DNA of 44,886 nt from an uncultured Eubacteriales bacterium (GCA_905198865.1 CAJKEB010000012.1:1-44886); one strand, 5' to 3'; counted from the first letter of the stretch, positions 16,890 through 25,903 are shown. Numbers and translations are program-made. The notes: a model not told the origin generated them from the letters alone.

Positions 16890-19800
16890 TTACAGAACCA
16901 CTGCGGTTCTCGGCTTCATAAAGTAGATTATTTTTTCTTTAACCCGTTTGTTGTATATCATTTCAAGTCCTTTGGCGTATAATTCGGCTTGAATTCTGTA
17001 TTTTTCCGCATGTTTTTCCGCGTTTGATTTACTGCATTTATCAGTTTTGTAGTCCAGAAGAACTATTTCATCGTCCTCAAAGAAGAAGCAGTCCACTATA
17101 CCCTGAACTATAATATTTTGCTCTGCGCCTGCGGTATTTATGCTGTGTACTACTTCTTTGTATATCTCATTTGCCGGTACAGGGATAAGGAACTTGAATT
17201 CGCGGCTTAACGCTTTTGATTTTGCCGCCCTTATCATGCGGCTGCCTATCTCGGAGACAAAGAACTCATATATCGACTCGGTATCGACTGCCTCTGCCTG
17301 AACGGCAGTAATAACGCCGTTTGCCGTCATTTCTGAAACCTGACTTTGTATCTGATCAATGCTTTCGGTTCGGGCAGGGTCTATGTGCTGCATGACAAAG
17401 TGGGTTATTGTTCCGGTCTCAGCCGCTTTGGACTTAACGACCTCTTTAAAACTTCTTTCCACAACACTGCTGTGTTTTGGAATATATCCGCCATTCTCCT
17501 CATCGCTTTCATACGAATTCATACGTTCCTTTATCTCGCTTACTGACAGCTTCAGCGGAATATGCGTGAACTCCTCAAAAGGATATCTGTAATCCAAAAC
17601 CTTACGCACGTCGTCCTCGGTAATATGCGCATCCGGAATTGCTTCCGGCTTGGTATCTTCCTTCGGGGGTTCCGCAGCCGGTGTATCTGTGTCAGAGCTT
17701 TCGGGATTGCCTGGATTTGTGATATATTCAAAGCTGAAAAGGCCTCCGTCCGCGGCGGGTTTTATTTCGGAAACATCGGTCTGCATAAGCTCTAAAAGTC
17801 CGCCGGCATTCCTGTGGCTCAAAAACGCAAACACCAGCCAGTCGCGGAATACGTCGGTCGATTCGGTGAATACGGGAGCTACAGCGCCGTTTTTTCCGAT
17901 GTGAGGTTTCAGCCACCGTCTGCTTCTGCCTTCGTTAGTACACGAGATAATTAGCTTTTCCTTTGCTCTTGTCATTGCGACGTAAAGCAGACGTATTTCT
18001 TCGGAAAGAGATTCTCTCTTGTTCAGATACTTGATTATCTCAAGCGAAGGACTTGAATATTTAATTCGGGTTTTGGTGTCAACATACCCCATTCCTATAC
18101 CGGCATATTCGTTGAATACAAACGTGTCGGTCTGTGAGCTTGAACCTGAGGTGTGGGCGAGGATTACAACTGGGTATTCAAGTCCCTTTGACTTGTGTAT
18201 GGTAATCATCTTCACCGATGACTCCGCACCGTTTGTCCTGCCCTGTGACAGCTCGGTCTTGCTGTCATCTACACGTTCGAGATAATTAACAAAGTTAAAC
18301 AGCCCTTTAAGACTTGTTCTCTCAAAGGCTGAGGCGCGGTCGAACAGCAGTTTAAGGTTTGCCTTGCGTATTTCGCCGCCGGGCATTGCTGACACCGCCG
18401 CCGTGTAGTCAAGCTCACTACATATTGTATATATGAGCTCGTCAACGCCCATGTAAGCCGACTTACGGCGCAGCTCGTCCAGAGTTTCTATAAATTCATT
18501 TGACTTTTTATCTCCGTTTTCCGCTGCGCTGCAAAGCGCCTCGTAAAATCGTCCGCCTCTTTTCCCGGCGCGGATTTCGGCAAGTTCGTCTGCGGTAAAG
18601 CCGAACATGGGCGAGCGCATAACTGCAACAAGAGGTATATCCTGCAAAGGATTGTCTATTATCTGAAGGAAGCTGATTACTGTTTTAACCTCGATGGAGT
18701 CCAAAAATCCTGTCTCAGAGTTTGAACTCAGGGGGATGCCGTACTTATAAAACACCTTTTCAAATGCCGGCGCCGCGCTTTTGGTTGATCGGCAGAGTAT
18801 AACTATATCACCGAACTCGACCGGTCTCAGCTGACCGCTTTCTTTATCCGTTATCTGAAGGTTATCCTCATACTTCAGCTTGAGAATACGTTTGGCTATC
18901 GTTTCGGCTTCAAGCTCACGCTTGTTGTCAGCAGCCGAAATTCTGCCTGTCTTGCTTTGCTCGCCGTAGGTGTTTGATTCAAGCACATCTGTCATAAGCA
19001 TTTCTGTTGCGTATGCCGACTCGTCCTGAGCATTTGGATAATCAGCACTTTGGTGCAGATATTCGTCCTCGGTGTATTCAATATCTGCCGTATTCTCGTG
19101 CATGATACGGCGGAATACAAAGTTAACCGTATCAACCACAGAGGCACGGCTTCGAAAGTTGTTTGAAAGCTTAATCAGATGCCCGTTGTCGTCTGAATTG
19201 CCGAAGCTGATATATTTATCCAGAAACAGCTCAGGAGATGCGTTCCTGAATCGATAGATACTCTGCTTGAGGTCGCCGACCATGAATATATTTCCGCTTC
19301 CGCCGGACAGCAGTCTGAACAGGGTATCTTGAATGTTATTCGTGTCCTGATACTCATCAACAAGGATTTCCTTGTACCTGCCGCCCAGCGTTTTGCAGAA
19401 CTGCGTCGGACTGCCGTCGCTGTTCATCAGCAGCTTTATCAGCTCGTGTTCAAGATCGTCAAAGTCAAGGTATGAGTTCTTGCGCTTGAGCTTTGTGTGC
19501 TCACGCATCAGCATCAGTACTATGTTTTTTAAGGTCTTAACCCTCGGATACAGCTTGATTATCGGTTCTGACGCAGCGGATATGCTGTCAAAGCTCATGA
19601 ACCCTGGCTTTGAGAATTCGCTCTTTGCCGTCTTGCGCAGATCCGTAATACAGTCGGACGAATATTTCTGTACAGCGTCCAATGCCATGACTGTCGGTTT
19701 GGTCTTGAACTTCACGCTCGGCAGATAGTCAAAATATTCTTCAAGGCTGCCGCACTCCATTATTTTACCGAGCATTTCGGCCTCCTGCTTTACAAACACA

Positions 19801-20552
19801 TATATTGCGTCATGCTCGCAGAAGTTCTGTTCGGCAATATTGTTCATTACGTCATAGTAGCCGAGTATACGGCGTATATGGTCTTTTATACATTTAAGAT
19901 ACAGGCTGTCCCATGAGGTTCCTGCGATGGATTTGTTTTTATAAACCTCGTCGTACATATCTGCGGCACTGTTCAGCCACTTGACAGGCTGAGCCATGCT
20001 CATTGAAAAATTGTACAGCTTAAGGATTGCCTCGCGCAGATTGCTGTCGTTTTTTATTCCGCCGTAGCCCGCAGCAAGCTCGCCGAAAGGCGGTACCGCT
20101 TCAAAATGTGAATAGTATCGTTCCATGCACGAATTCAATGCTTCTTCAAGAAGAAATTCGTTTTCCGCGGTGTCGATTATTGAGAAGCCTGCGGGTATAT
20201 CCGTCAGGTGAATGTTGTTTTCGATTATCTTTTTGGCAAATGAGTGAATGGTCGAAATATCAGCCGACGCAACCCTGAGCGACTGCGTCTTAAGATGCTT
20301 GTTATCTGGTTGTTCTTTGAGCTTTTTCTCGATTGCGGAGGCTATCTTGTTCTTCATTTCCTTTGCCGCAGCATCGGTAAAGGTGAGCACCAAAAGCTCG
20401 TCCACCGATACTGGATTTTCGGTGTCGAGTATCTTTTGTATTATGCGCTCAACAAGAACGGCAGTCTTTCCGCTTCCTGCCGCTGCCGCTACGAGAACGT
20501 CTTTATTATCTCTGTATGTAATCGCCTCATACTGTGGCTCAGTCCAATTCAT
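16890..20552 (-). CDS. addA: ATP-dependent helicase/nuclease subunit AddA
   Basis: 1220-residue UvrD-like superfamily 1A helicase fused to a RecB-type nuclease, the catalytic A subunit of AddAB (RexAB) that resects double-strand breaks. Walker A AAAAGSGKTAV near residue 22-32, motif II VDEYQDTNNIQ, QSIYRFRNA, motif V/VI regions TIHKSKGLEYPVV and LYVAMTRAKEKL, and the C-terminal nuclease signature with GIVDCFF and LLDYKTDK are all present. The length is normal. addB usually lies immediately upstream; here the upstream gene is comEB, so addB must be elsewhere or absent. AGGA lies 8 bases before ATG 20552. Transcribed from the promoter at 21112-21140. Confidence 0.95.
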   Translation of the reverse strand: MNWTEPQYEAITYRDNKDVLVAAAAGSGKTAVLVERIIQKILDTENPVSVDELLVLTFTDAAAKEMKNKIASAIEKKLKEQPDNKHLKTQSLRVASADISTIHSFAKKIIENNIHLTDIPAGFSIIDTAENEFLLEEALNSCMERYYSHFEAVPPFGELAAGYGGIKNDSNLREAILKLYNFSMSMAQPVKWLNSAADMYDEVYKNKSIAGTSWDSLYLKCIKDHIRRILGYYDVMNNIAEQNFCEHDAIYVFVKQEAEMLGKIMECGSLEEYFDYLPSVKFKTKPTVMALDAVQKYSSDCITDLRKTAKSEFSKPGFMSFDSISAASEPIIKLYPRVKTLKNIVLMLMREHTKLKRKNSYLDFDDLEHELIKLLMNSDGSPTQFCKTLGGRYKEILVDEYQDTNNIQDTLFRLLSGGSGNIFMVGDLKQSIYRFRNASPELFLDKYISFGNSDDNGHLIKLSNNFRSRASVVDTVNFVFRRIMHENTADIEYTEDEYLHQSADYPNAQDESAYATEMLMTDVLESNTYGEQSKTGRISAADNKRELEAETIAKRILKLKYEDNLQITDKESGQLRPVEFGDIVILCRSTKSAAPAFEKVFYKYGIPLSSNSETGFLDSIEVKTVISFLQIIDNPLQDIPLVAVMRSPMFGFTADELAEIRAGKRGGRFYEALCSAAENGDKKSNEFIETLDELRRKSAYMGVDELIYTICSELDYTAAVSAMPGGEIRKANLKLLFDRASAFERTSLKGLFNFVNYLERVDDSKTELSQGRTNGAESSVKMITIHKSKGLEYPVVILAHTSGSSSQTDTFVFNEYAGIGMGYVDTKTRIKYSSPSLEIIKYLNKRESLSEEIRLLYVAMTRAKEKLIISCTNEGRSRRWLKPHIGKNGAVAPVFTESTDVFRDWLVFAFLSHRNAGGLLELMQTDVSEIKPAADGGLFSFEYITNPGNPESSDTDTPAAEPPKEDTKPEAIPDAHITEDDVRKVLDYRYPFEEFTHIPLKLSVSEIKERMNSYESDEENGGYIPKHSSVVERSFKEVVKSKAAETGTITHFVMQHIDPARTESIDQIQSQVSEMTANGVITAVQAEAVDTESIYEFFVSEIGSRMIRAAKSKALSREFKFLIPVPANEIYKEVVHSINTAGAEQNIIVQGIVDCFFFEDDEIVLLDYKTDKCSKSNAEKHAEKYRIQAELYAKGLEMIYNKRVKEKIIYFMKPRTAVVL

Positions 20553-20580
20553 TATAATATCCTGCCTTAAACTTTGTGTA

Positions 20581-21069
20581 TCAGTAGCCCATTCTGCCTT
20601 CTAAGGATTCATCATTTTCAATCCAGTCCGAAACATGAATGACCTCGTATTTATCAGGAGTTCTGCGAACCACTACCTTTTCAAGCCCCGAATTAATGAT
20701 AAGCCTTTTGCACATAGCGCAGCTGTTTGCCTCTTCGACAAGCTCTCCCGTTTTTGCGTCCCGTCCTACAAGATAAAGCGTACCGCCTATGATGTCACGG
20801 CGCGAAGCGCTGATGATACAGTTTGCCTCAGCGTGTACGCTTCGGCACATTTCATAGCGTTCACCTCTGGGTATGCCCAGCTTGTCCCTCATGCAAAAAC
20901 CGAGATCCGAACAGTTCTTTCTGCCTCTCGGCGCACCGGTATAGCCGGTGGATACGATTTCATCATGCCGGACTATGATTGCGCCGAAGTTGCGGCGAAG
21001 GCATGTTCCGCGCTCAATAACAGTTTCGGCTATATCAAGATAATAGTTCTCTTTGTCAACTCTCTGCAT
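20581..21069 (-). CDS. comEB: dCMP deaminase (ComEB family)
   Basis: 162-residue zinc-dependent deoxycytidylate deaminase converting dCMP to dUMP for dTMP synthesis. Zinc and catalytic motif HAEANCI is present; the second zinc motif reads SCAMCKRLI rather than the usual PCxxC, with both cysteines kept. Upstream block TGAPRGRKNCSDLGFC and GERYEMCRSVHAE are typical of Firmicutes ComEB proteins, whose competence role is doubtful. GGGGAGG lies 8 bases before ATG 21069; an upstream TTG in the same frame falls inside that site. Leads into addA. Confidence 0.9.
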   Translation of the reverse strand: MQRVDKENYYLDIAETVIERGTCLRRNFGAIIVRHDEIVSTGYTGAPRGRKNCSDLGFCMRDKLGIPRGERYEMCRSVHAEANCIISASRRDIIGGTLYLVGRDAKTGELVEEANSCAMCKRLIINSGLEKVVVRRTPDKYEVIHVSDWIENDESLEGRMGY

Positions 21070-21111
21070 AAATACGACCTCCCCCAAATATATAAATTAT
21101 TTTTTAAGTAT

Positions 21112-21140
21112 ATTATAAATTATTTTTCGGAAATATTCAA
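21112..21140 (-). promoter_or_regulatory. Promoter of comEB-addA-ugtP-like operon
   Basis: On the minus strand TTGAAT (21135-21140) and TATAAT (21112-21117) are 17 bases apart. It is back to back with the tsaE promoter, with only 9 bases between the two -35 boxes. Confidence 0.7.
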
Positions 21141-21149
21141 TAGTTTATA

Positions 21150-21178
21150 TTGACTTTAAAGTGTTTTGCAAATATAAT
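21150..21178 (+). promoter_or_regulatory. Promoter of tsaE-tsaB-dac operon
   Basis: TTGACT (21150-21155) and TATAAT (21173-21178) with a 17-base spacer, near consensus. The start site would fall about 15 bases before the tsaE GTG, implying a very short leader. Confidence 0.78.
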
Positions 21179-21202
21179 AATATTATTGTGAGGTGAAGCA
21201 AA

Positions 21203-21622
21203 GTGAAAATTTTCACATCAGACTCCGCTGATGATACGGTGAAGGCGGCGAAGGAGTTTGCCAAGACGCTAAAGCCGGGCGCTATTGTTGCATTAATAGG
21301 TGACCTCGGTGCGGGAAAGACGGCTTTCGTCAAAGGAGTTGCTGATTACTTCGGATTTGACGGTGATGTTGTCAGTCCGACATATACTTTGATTAATGAA
21401 TATGACTGTGATATTCCGATTTATCACTTCGATGTGTACCGCCTTGAGAATGTTTCGGATTCGGACGCAGAGTGGCTGGACGAATATTTGTTCGGCAACG
21501 GAATTTGTCTGATCGAGTGGGCGGATAATATTACAGAAATTCTGCCTGATAATACGATTCGTGTTGAAATAACTAAGGCTCCTGAAAAGGGCGATGAATA
21601 CAGGGAGATAAAGATATGCTGA
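21203..21622 (+). CDS. tsaE: tRNA t6A synthesis ATPase TsaE
   Basis: 139-residue P-loop protein of the TsaE (YjeE) family. Walker A GDLGAGKTAFVKG near residues 33-45, SPTYTLINEY and YHFDVYRL, IEWADN near the C-terminus. It works with TsaB and TsaD to transfer threonylcarbamoyl to A37 of ANN-decoding tRNAs. GTG 21203 is preceded by AGGTGA. It overlaps tsaB by 7 bases. Confidence 0.95.
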   Translation: MKIFTSDSADDTVKAAKEFAKTLKPGAIVALIGDLGAGKTAFVKGVADYFGFDGDVVSPTYTLINEYDCDIPIYHFDVYRLENVSDSDAEWLDEYLFGNGICLIEWADNITEILPDNTIRVEITKAPEKGDEYREIKIC

Positions 21623-22314
21623 TATTTGGACTTGATACTTGTTGTATGCCTGCCACGGCGGCTTTGTGCGATGATGAAAAGCTTGTGGCGGAGTTTGTAT
21701 TGAACTGCGGTAAAACCCATTCTCAGAAAATCATGCCACAGATTGAAAATATGCTTGCCGGTCTCGGTATCGTATGCAGTGATATTGACTGCTTTGCCGC
21801 TGCAAACGGACCCGGGTCATTTACGGGTGTCAGAATAGGTGCGGCAACGCTCAAAGCGATGGCTCACGCATTTGACAAGCCTTGTGTTACAGTTTCGACC
21901 CTTATGGCTTTGGCGCAGAATGTGATGTACTTTCCGGGGATAATCTGTCCTATACTCGACGCCAGACGAAATCAGGTGTATACCGCCATGTTTGAAGGCG
22001 GCAAAGACGGATTAGGGCGTATGACCGAGGATGCAGCAATGGGGCTTGACGAGCTTTTGACCGAGCTTAAGGCGAAGGACAGAGAGGTCTTGTTCCTCGG
22101 CGACGGAATTTTTGTGCATCGTGACAGGATAATATCAGAGCTTGGGGATAAAGCGAATTTTGCTCCGCCTAACCTTAATATGAATATGGCAGGCTCTGTA
22201 GCCTTTCTCGGTATGCAGGCGTTCAAGAGGGGCGAGACAAAGAAATACAGCGAAGTCGTTCCGAGCTATATACGTCTGTCGCAGGCAGAAAGAGAAAGAC
22301 TGATGGGGCGTTAA
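21616..22314 (+). CDS. tsaB: tRNA t6A synthesis protein TsaB
   Basis: 232-residue ASKHA-fold protein, the TsaD paralogue lacking catalysis that scaffolds the t6A complex. N-terminal FGLDTCCMPATAALCDD, GPGSFTGVRIGAATLKAMA and PILDARRNQVYTAMF are family hallmarks. The ATG lies within the end of tsaE. rimI and tsaD, which often follow, are not here; a D,D-carboxypeptidase takes their place. Confidence 0.94.
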   Translation: MLIFGLDTCCMPATAALCDDEKLVAEFVLNCGKTHSQKIMPQIENMLAGLGIVCSDIDCFAAANGPGSFTGVRIGAATLKAMAHAFDKPCVTVSTLMALAQNVMYFPGIICPILDARRNQVYTAMFEGGKDGLGRMTEDAAMGLDELLTELKAKDREVLFLGDGIFVHRDRIISELGDKANFAPPNLNMNMAGSVAFLGMQAFKRGETKKYSEVVPSYIRLSQAERERLMGR

Positions 22315-22340
22315 ACAACAGTTTTACAAGGAGAAATCAA

Positions 22341-23945
22341 ATGCTATTCAAAAATTTACATAGAAACTCAAAATCATGTCAAAGCCGTGCAGCGGCTTTG
22401 ATTATAGCTGTTTTGCTGACCTTCGGAGCAGTTCTTGCTCCGGCAGCTGTTTTTGCCGAGCCGGATACTCAGTCGTCAGATTCGGAAACAGGCAGCTCAA
22501 CAACCCAAAAATCCAATAATAATACAAGCAGCAAGTCCGAAACAAAAAATACCGACACAGATGATGACAAGCAGAACTCGGACAGCTCCAAATCAAGTAA
22601 AAAGTCAAGCTCAGATAACAAATCGGATGATGAAGAATCAGACGATGAAGCTGAGGCGACACCGAAGCCGACGAAAAATCCAAGACTTGACGAAAACGGA
22701 AGACCGGTTTTGTCTGATAATGAATGTGCCGTTTTAGTTGACGCACGTACCGGCGAGGTGCTGTTTGAGCAGAACTCCGAAAAGCAGGTTTATCCTGCAA
22801 GCACCACCAAGATTATGACTGCCCTTCTGGTGCTTGAAGCGATTGAAAGAGGCGAAATCCACCTAAACTCAGCGTTTTTGATAACGCCCGATATGCTTGA
22901 GGGTCTGGCGACCGACGGTTCGAGTATGCTGCTTAAAGAGGGCGAGGCAATGACGGTTCAGTATTTGCTTGAAGGACTGCTGGTTGAGTCGGGAAACGAT
23001 GCGGCGCAGGCTCTGGCGATAATCGTCTGCGGAGACGTGCCGACCTTTGTACAGAGAATGAACGACAAAGCAGCAGCGCTTGGTTTATCCGGAACTCACT
23101 TTATGAATCCTCACGGACTTCATGACGATGAGCATTACACAACAGCCGCCGACCTTTGTGAGCTGACCAAGGCCGCAATGAAAAACAAGACCTTCAGAAG
23201 CATTGTTGCAATGTCGCAGGCTATAATCCCCGCCACCGAAAAGACGGGCAGCAGAACATTTATTAACACAAACGGTCTTTTGTCAACGCTCAAATACCCG
23301 AACTACTATTATAAAAATGCAACAGGCGTAAAAACCGGACATACAAGTCAGGCCGGATTTTGCCTTGTATCATCCGCTCAGGAGGGCGATCTGGAGGTTA
23401 TATCGGTTTTGATGAACTCTGCAACAGAGGATGACAGGCATTATAATTCAAGAAATATGCTTGCGTATGCTATTGATAATTTTAAAGCGGTAACGCCGAT
23501 AAAACGAGACGATATGCTGACGGAAGTAAAGGTCAGATTCGGTACCGGCTCAGACCATACTACACTGTCGGTCTCGAAGGATATAACTGTCACCGTTCCG
23601 GAGGACACAGAGGAAGAGGCCTTGGAAATCAGATATGTTCTGCCTGATTATATAGCAGCTCCCGTTGAGACAGGCGATAAGGTCGGAACTGTAGAGGTTG
23701 TACTGGATAATAAAGTAGTTGGAACAGGTGATCTGCTTGCCGATATGACTGTTAAGCGTCATCCGCTCGGCTTTTTAATGCAGTTCTTTGCGTTCATCTG
23801 GAGCTTTTGGATTGTGAGAATACTGATTATTGCTATTGTTTTGGGGTTAATTATATTTGTAATATATATGACTGTGAATATAAGAAGAAACTTGAAACTG
23901 GCTAAGAGAAGCCGCAGAAGAAGTAAACGAAATAAATCAAAATAG
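22341..23945 (+). CDS. Serine-type D-Ala-D-Ala carboxypeptidase (DacF/PBP5-like), membrane-anchored
   Basis: 534 residues. Signal peptide (about 1-40, ending AVFAEP), then about 75 residues of Ser/Asp/Lys-rich linker with TPKPTKNP, then the S11 peptidase domain: STTK (Ser154 nucleophile), SGN (Ser217), KTG (Lys331). A C-terminal beta-domain (about 390-470) and a transmembrane helix (about 490-515) with a strongly basic tail follow. It removes the terminal D-Ala from pentapeptides and so limits cross-linking. In sporulators DacF and DacB play cortex roles, but this copy follows tsaEB in an operon with a housekeeping promoter. The true transmembrane anchor replaces the amphipathic helix typical of PBP5. 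Confidence 0.9.
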   Translation: MLFKNLHRNSKSCQSRAAALIIAVLLTFGAVLAPAAVFAEPDTQSSDSETGSSTTQKSNNNTSSKSETKNTDTDDDKQNSDSSKSSKKSSSDNKSDDEESDDEAEATPKPTKNPRLDENGRPVLSDNECAVLVDARTGEVLFEQNSEKQVYPASTTKIMTALLVLEAIERGEIHLNSAFLITPDMLEGLATDGSSMLLKEGEAMTVQYLLEGLLVESGNDAAQALAIIVCGDVPTFVQRMNDKAAALGLSGTHFMNPHGLHDDEHYTTAADLCELTKAAMKNKTFRSIVAMSQAIIPATEKTGSRTFINTNGLLSTLKYPNYYYKNATGVKTGHTSQAGFCLVSSAQEGDLEVISVLMNSATEDDRHYNSRNMLAYAIDNFKAVTPIKRDDMLTEVKVRFGTGSDHTTLSVSKDITVTVPEDTEEEALEIRYVLPDYIAAPVETGDKVGTVEVVLDNKVVGTGDLLADMTVKRHPLGFLMQFFAFIWSFWIVRILIIAIVLGLIIFVIYMTVNIRRNLKLAKRSRRRSKRNKSK

Positions 23946-24016
23946 CATTATTAACCGGATCCTTTTTATAGGGAAATTATATAGTAAAAATACATAAAAT
24001 GTTTACATAATATCTC

Positions 24017-24045
24017 TTGATATGTAACGTATTTCATGGTATAAT
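24017..24045 (+). promoter_or_regulatory. Promoter of the small exporter-like gene
   Basis: TTGATA (24017-24022) and TATAAT (24040-24045), 17-base spacer. Strong sigma-A match in the 163-base gap after the carboxypeptidase. Confidence 0.78.
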
Positions 24046-24052
24046 TACGTAG

Positions 24053-24089
24053 TGTCGCATTGCATGGAGTACCGGATTAAAATGCGGCA
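24053..24089 (+). promoter_or_regulatory. Leader hairpin
   Basis: TGTCGCATT (24053-24061) pairs with AATGCGGCA (24081-24089), 9 bp with one G-T pair, at the very 5' end of the predicted transcript. It ends 9 bases before the GGAGG site of the next gene. It may protect the mRNA or affect initiation. Confidence 0.35.
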
Positions 24090-24108
24090 GAATTTTGGAG
24101 GATAAAAA

Positions 24109-24618
24109 ATGAGCGAACAACTCACAACATATCTATGGACCTTTCTCTGGGCGATAACTCCGGTTTCAGAAATCAGAGGTTCTATCATTTACGGTCTGTC
24201 ACAGGTTGATCATAATTTAATCAATATTTTAAAGATATACGGAATATCTGTGATTGCGAATTTTCTTCCGGCACCGTTTATACTTATGCTTTTCAGACCT
24301 ATTATCAAGAGTCTAAAAAAGACAAAGCTTCTGGGCAGATTTGCACGCTGGCTTGAGAACAGAACACACAGAAAAGCGGGGGATATATCGCGAAAGAGTG
24401 CGAGAGCCGCGGCGGCAGCCATATATGTTTTTGTATCAATTCCTTTCCCCACAACAGGCGCGTGGACAGGTTCAATGATTGCAGGACTTTTGGATATGCG
24501 GGCTAAGTACGCATTGCCGGCTATTCTCTTGGGAATAATGACAAGCGGCGCTATTATGACTTTGCTTGTTACCGGTATACTTAATCTCGGCACATTCGGA
24601 GAATGGCTGACGCACTAA
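24109..24618 (+). CDS. Small multidrug-export family membrane protein (COG2426-like)
   Basis: 169 residues with about four hydrophobic segments. The N-terminal ITPVSEIRGSIIYG, NFLPAPFILMLFRPII and later SIPFPTTGAWTGSMIAGLLDM blocks are typical of the family annotated as putative small multi-drug export proteins. Two re-entrant Pro-rich hairpins suggest a DedA-like or transporter-like fold. No substrate is known with certainty. GGAGG precedes ATG 24109. Its own promoter lies upstream, and it is followed after 54 bases by the unknown Ser-rich membrane protein, perhaps in the same transcript. Confidence 0.8.
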   Translation: MSEQLTTYLWTFLWAITPVSEIRGSIIYGLSQVDHNLINILKIYGISVIANFLPAPFILMLFRPIIKSLKKTKLLGRFARWLENRTHRKAGDISRKSARAAAAAIYVFVSIPFPTTGAWTGSMIAGLLDMRAKYALPAILLGIMTSGAIMTLLVTGILNLGTFGEWLTH

Positions 24619-24672
24619 AGAGTTAAGACGGCAAATCGATTTTGAAACGAGATAAAACAGGAGTGATAATAA

Positions 24673-25143
24673 ATGAGAGATACAAGTTATACTAATCAGA
24701 CAAAGAAGGAGAGCGCAAAGGGACGCAAGGCTATGCTTATCATTGGCATAATTATTCTGAATATTTCGATTTTCATGGCTGCGTTTGTGTTCTCGTTTAA
24801 TCTGATAATCAATCCTATTGAAAAGCGCGATACCCAGGTTCAGACGCTTACCGAGGAGAATAAGAAACTGAAAAGCGATTCTCAGCTTTTGCAGGATCAG
24901 CTTGAGGTTGTTCAGTCTGAGCTTGATACCTACAAGGATAAATACGGAAGCTCAAGCTCGTCAAAAAGCAGCTCAACCAGCTCAAGCTCATCAAAAAGCA
25001 GTTCAAGCAGCTCAAAAAAGTCAAGTGATTCAGAGGATTCAGACGACACTGAGGATTCTGAGGAATCAAGCGGTTCCTCAGAGAGAACTTCCTCCGGCAG
25101 CGGTTCAAAAGAAGAGACCCGTATGAATTTGGACAATGATTAG
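24673..25143 (+). CDS. Unknown bitopic membrane protein with coiled coil and Ser-rich acidic tail
   Basis: 156 residues, function not recognised. Basic cytoplasmic stretch (1-22), one transmembrane helix (about 23-45), a coiled coil (about 54-92, leucine heptads in LTEENKKLKSDSQLLQDQL), then about 60 residues almost purely Ser, Lys, Asp and Glu. The layout of helix, outward coiled coil and disordered tail recalls FtsL/DivIC or septum-associated proteins, but there is no sequence proof. The tail resembles those of the ftsQ product and of the carboxypeptidase linker. AGGAG lies 9 bases before the ATG. It sits just upstream of pyrH with a 49-base gap. Confidence 0.7.
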   Translation: MRDTSYTNQTKKESAKGRKAMLIIGIIILNISIFMAAFVFSFNLIINPIEKRDTQVQTLTEENKKLKSDSQLLQDQLEVVQSELDTYKDKYGSSSSSKSSSTSSSSSKSSSSSSKKSSDSEDSDDTEDSEESSGSSERTSSGSGSKEETRMNLDND

Positions 25144-25192
25144 AGTATTTAATTTATATTAAAATCAGGCATAAGAGAGGAGATACAGAAGA

Positions 25193-25903
25193 ATGGAACC
25201 TAAGTACAAGAGAATTATGATAAAGCTCAGCGGTGAAGCTATGTCAGGCGACAAGGGTTTTGGTTTGGAACACGATACGATAAACGCTATTGCAAAGCAG
25301 GTAAAGCGCTGCTATGATATGGGCGTTGAAATCGGAATAGTAATCGGCGGCGGAAATTTCTGGCGCGGCCGCGACGGCGAAGGAATGGATCGTTCAAGAG
25401 CCGATCATATGGGTATGCTCGCTACAGTTATCAACTGTCTTGCCATGCTTGACGCTCTGGAACAGCTTGGTGTCGAGGCTCGTGTTCAGACAGCGATTGA
25501 GATGCGTCAGATTGCCGAGCCTTACATAAGACTGCGTGCAGGCAGACATCTTGAAAAGGGCAGAGTTGTTATATTCGGCTGCGGCACGGGTAATCCGTTC
25601 TTCTCGACAGATACAGCGGCGGCATTGCGTGCAGCTGAAATCGGAGCCGAGGTTATTCTGCTTGCCAAGAAGATTGACGGAGTTTACGACAGCGACCCGA
25701 ACATCAATCCAAACGCTAAGAAGTTCGACAGACTTACCTTCCTCGATGTGCTTAACAAGGGTTTGGGCGTAATGGATACAACTGCGGCGACGCTTTGTAT
25801 GGATAACAACATACCGCTTTTGGTATTCGGTCTTGACGACCCCGAAAACATCGTCCGCGTACTCTGCGGAGAAAATATCGGCACAATAGTCGATAAAAAG
25901 TAA
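25193..25903 (+). CDS. pyrH: UMP kinase
   Basis: 236-residue amino-acid-kinase-fold enzyme converting UMP to UDP with ATP, feeding UDP-sugar and nucleotide pools. KLSGEAM near the N-terminus, GIVIGGGNFWRG, TAIEMRQIAEPY, and FGCGTGNPFFSTDTAAALRA are hallmark stretches of bacterial PyrH; KIDGVYDSDP follows. ATG 25193 is preceded by GAGAGGAG. It is normally downstream of rpsB-tsf; those are not here. It begins a run with frr, uppS, cdsA, dxr and rseP. Confidence 0.97.
   Translation: MEPKYKRIMIKLSGEAMSGDKGFGLEHDTINAIAKQVKRCYDMGVEIGIVIGGGNFWRGRDGEGMDRSRADHMGMLATVINCLAMLDALEQLGVEARVQTAIEMRQIAEPYIRLRAGRHLEKGRVVIFGCGTGNPFFSTDTAAALRAAEIGAEVILLAKKIDGVYDSDPNINPNAKKFDRLTFLDVLNKGLGVMDTTAATLCMDNNIPLLVFGLDDPENIVRVLCGENIGTIVDKK

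Noticed and set aside
22400..22800. Open frames antisense and alternate to the carboxypeptidase linker
   Set aside because: Low-complexity shadow of the Ser/Asp/Lys linker.
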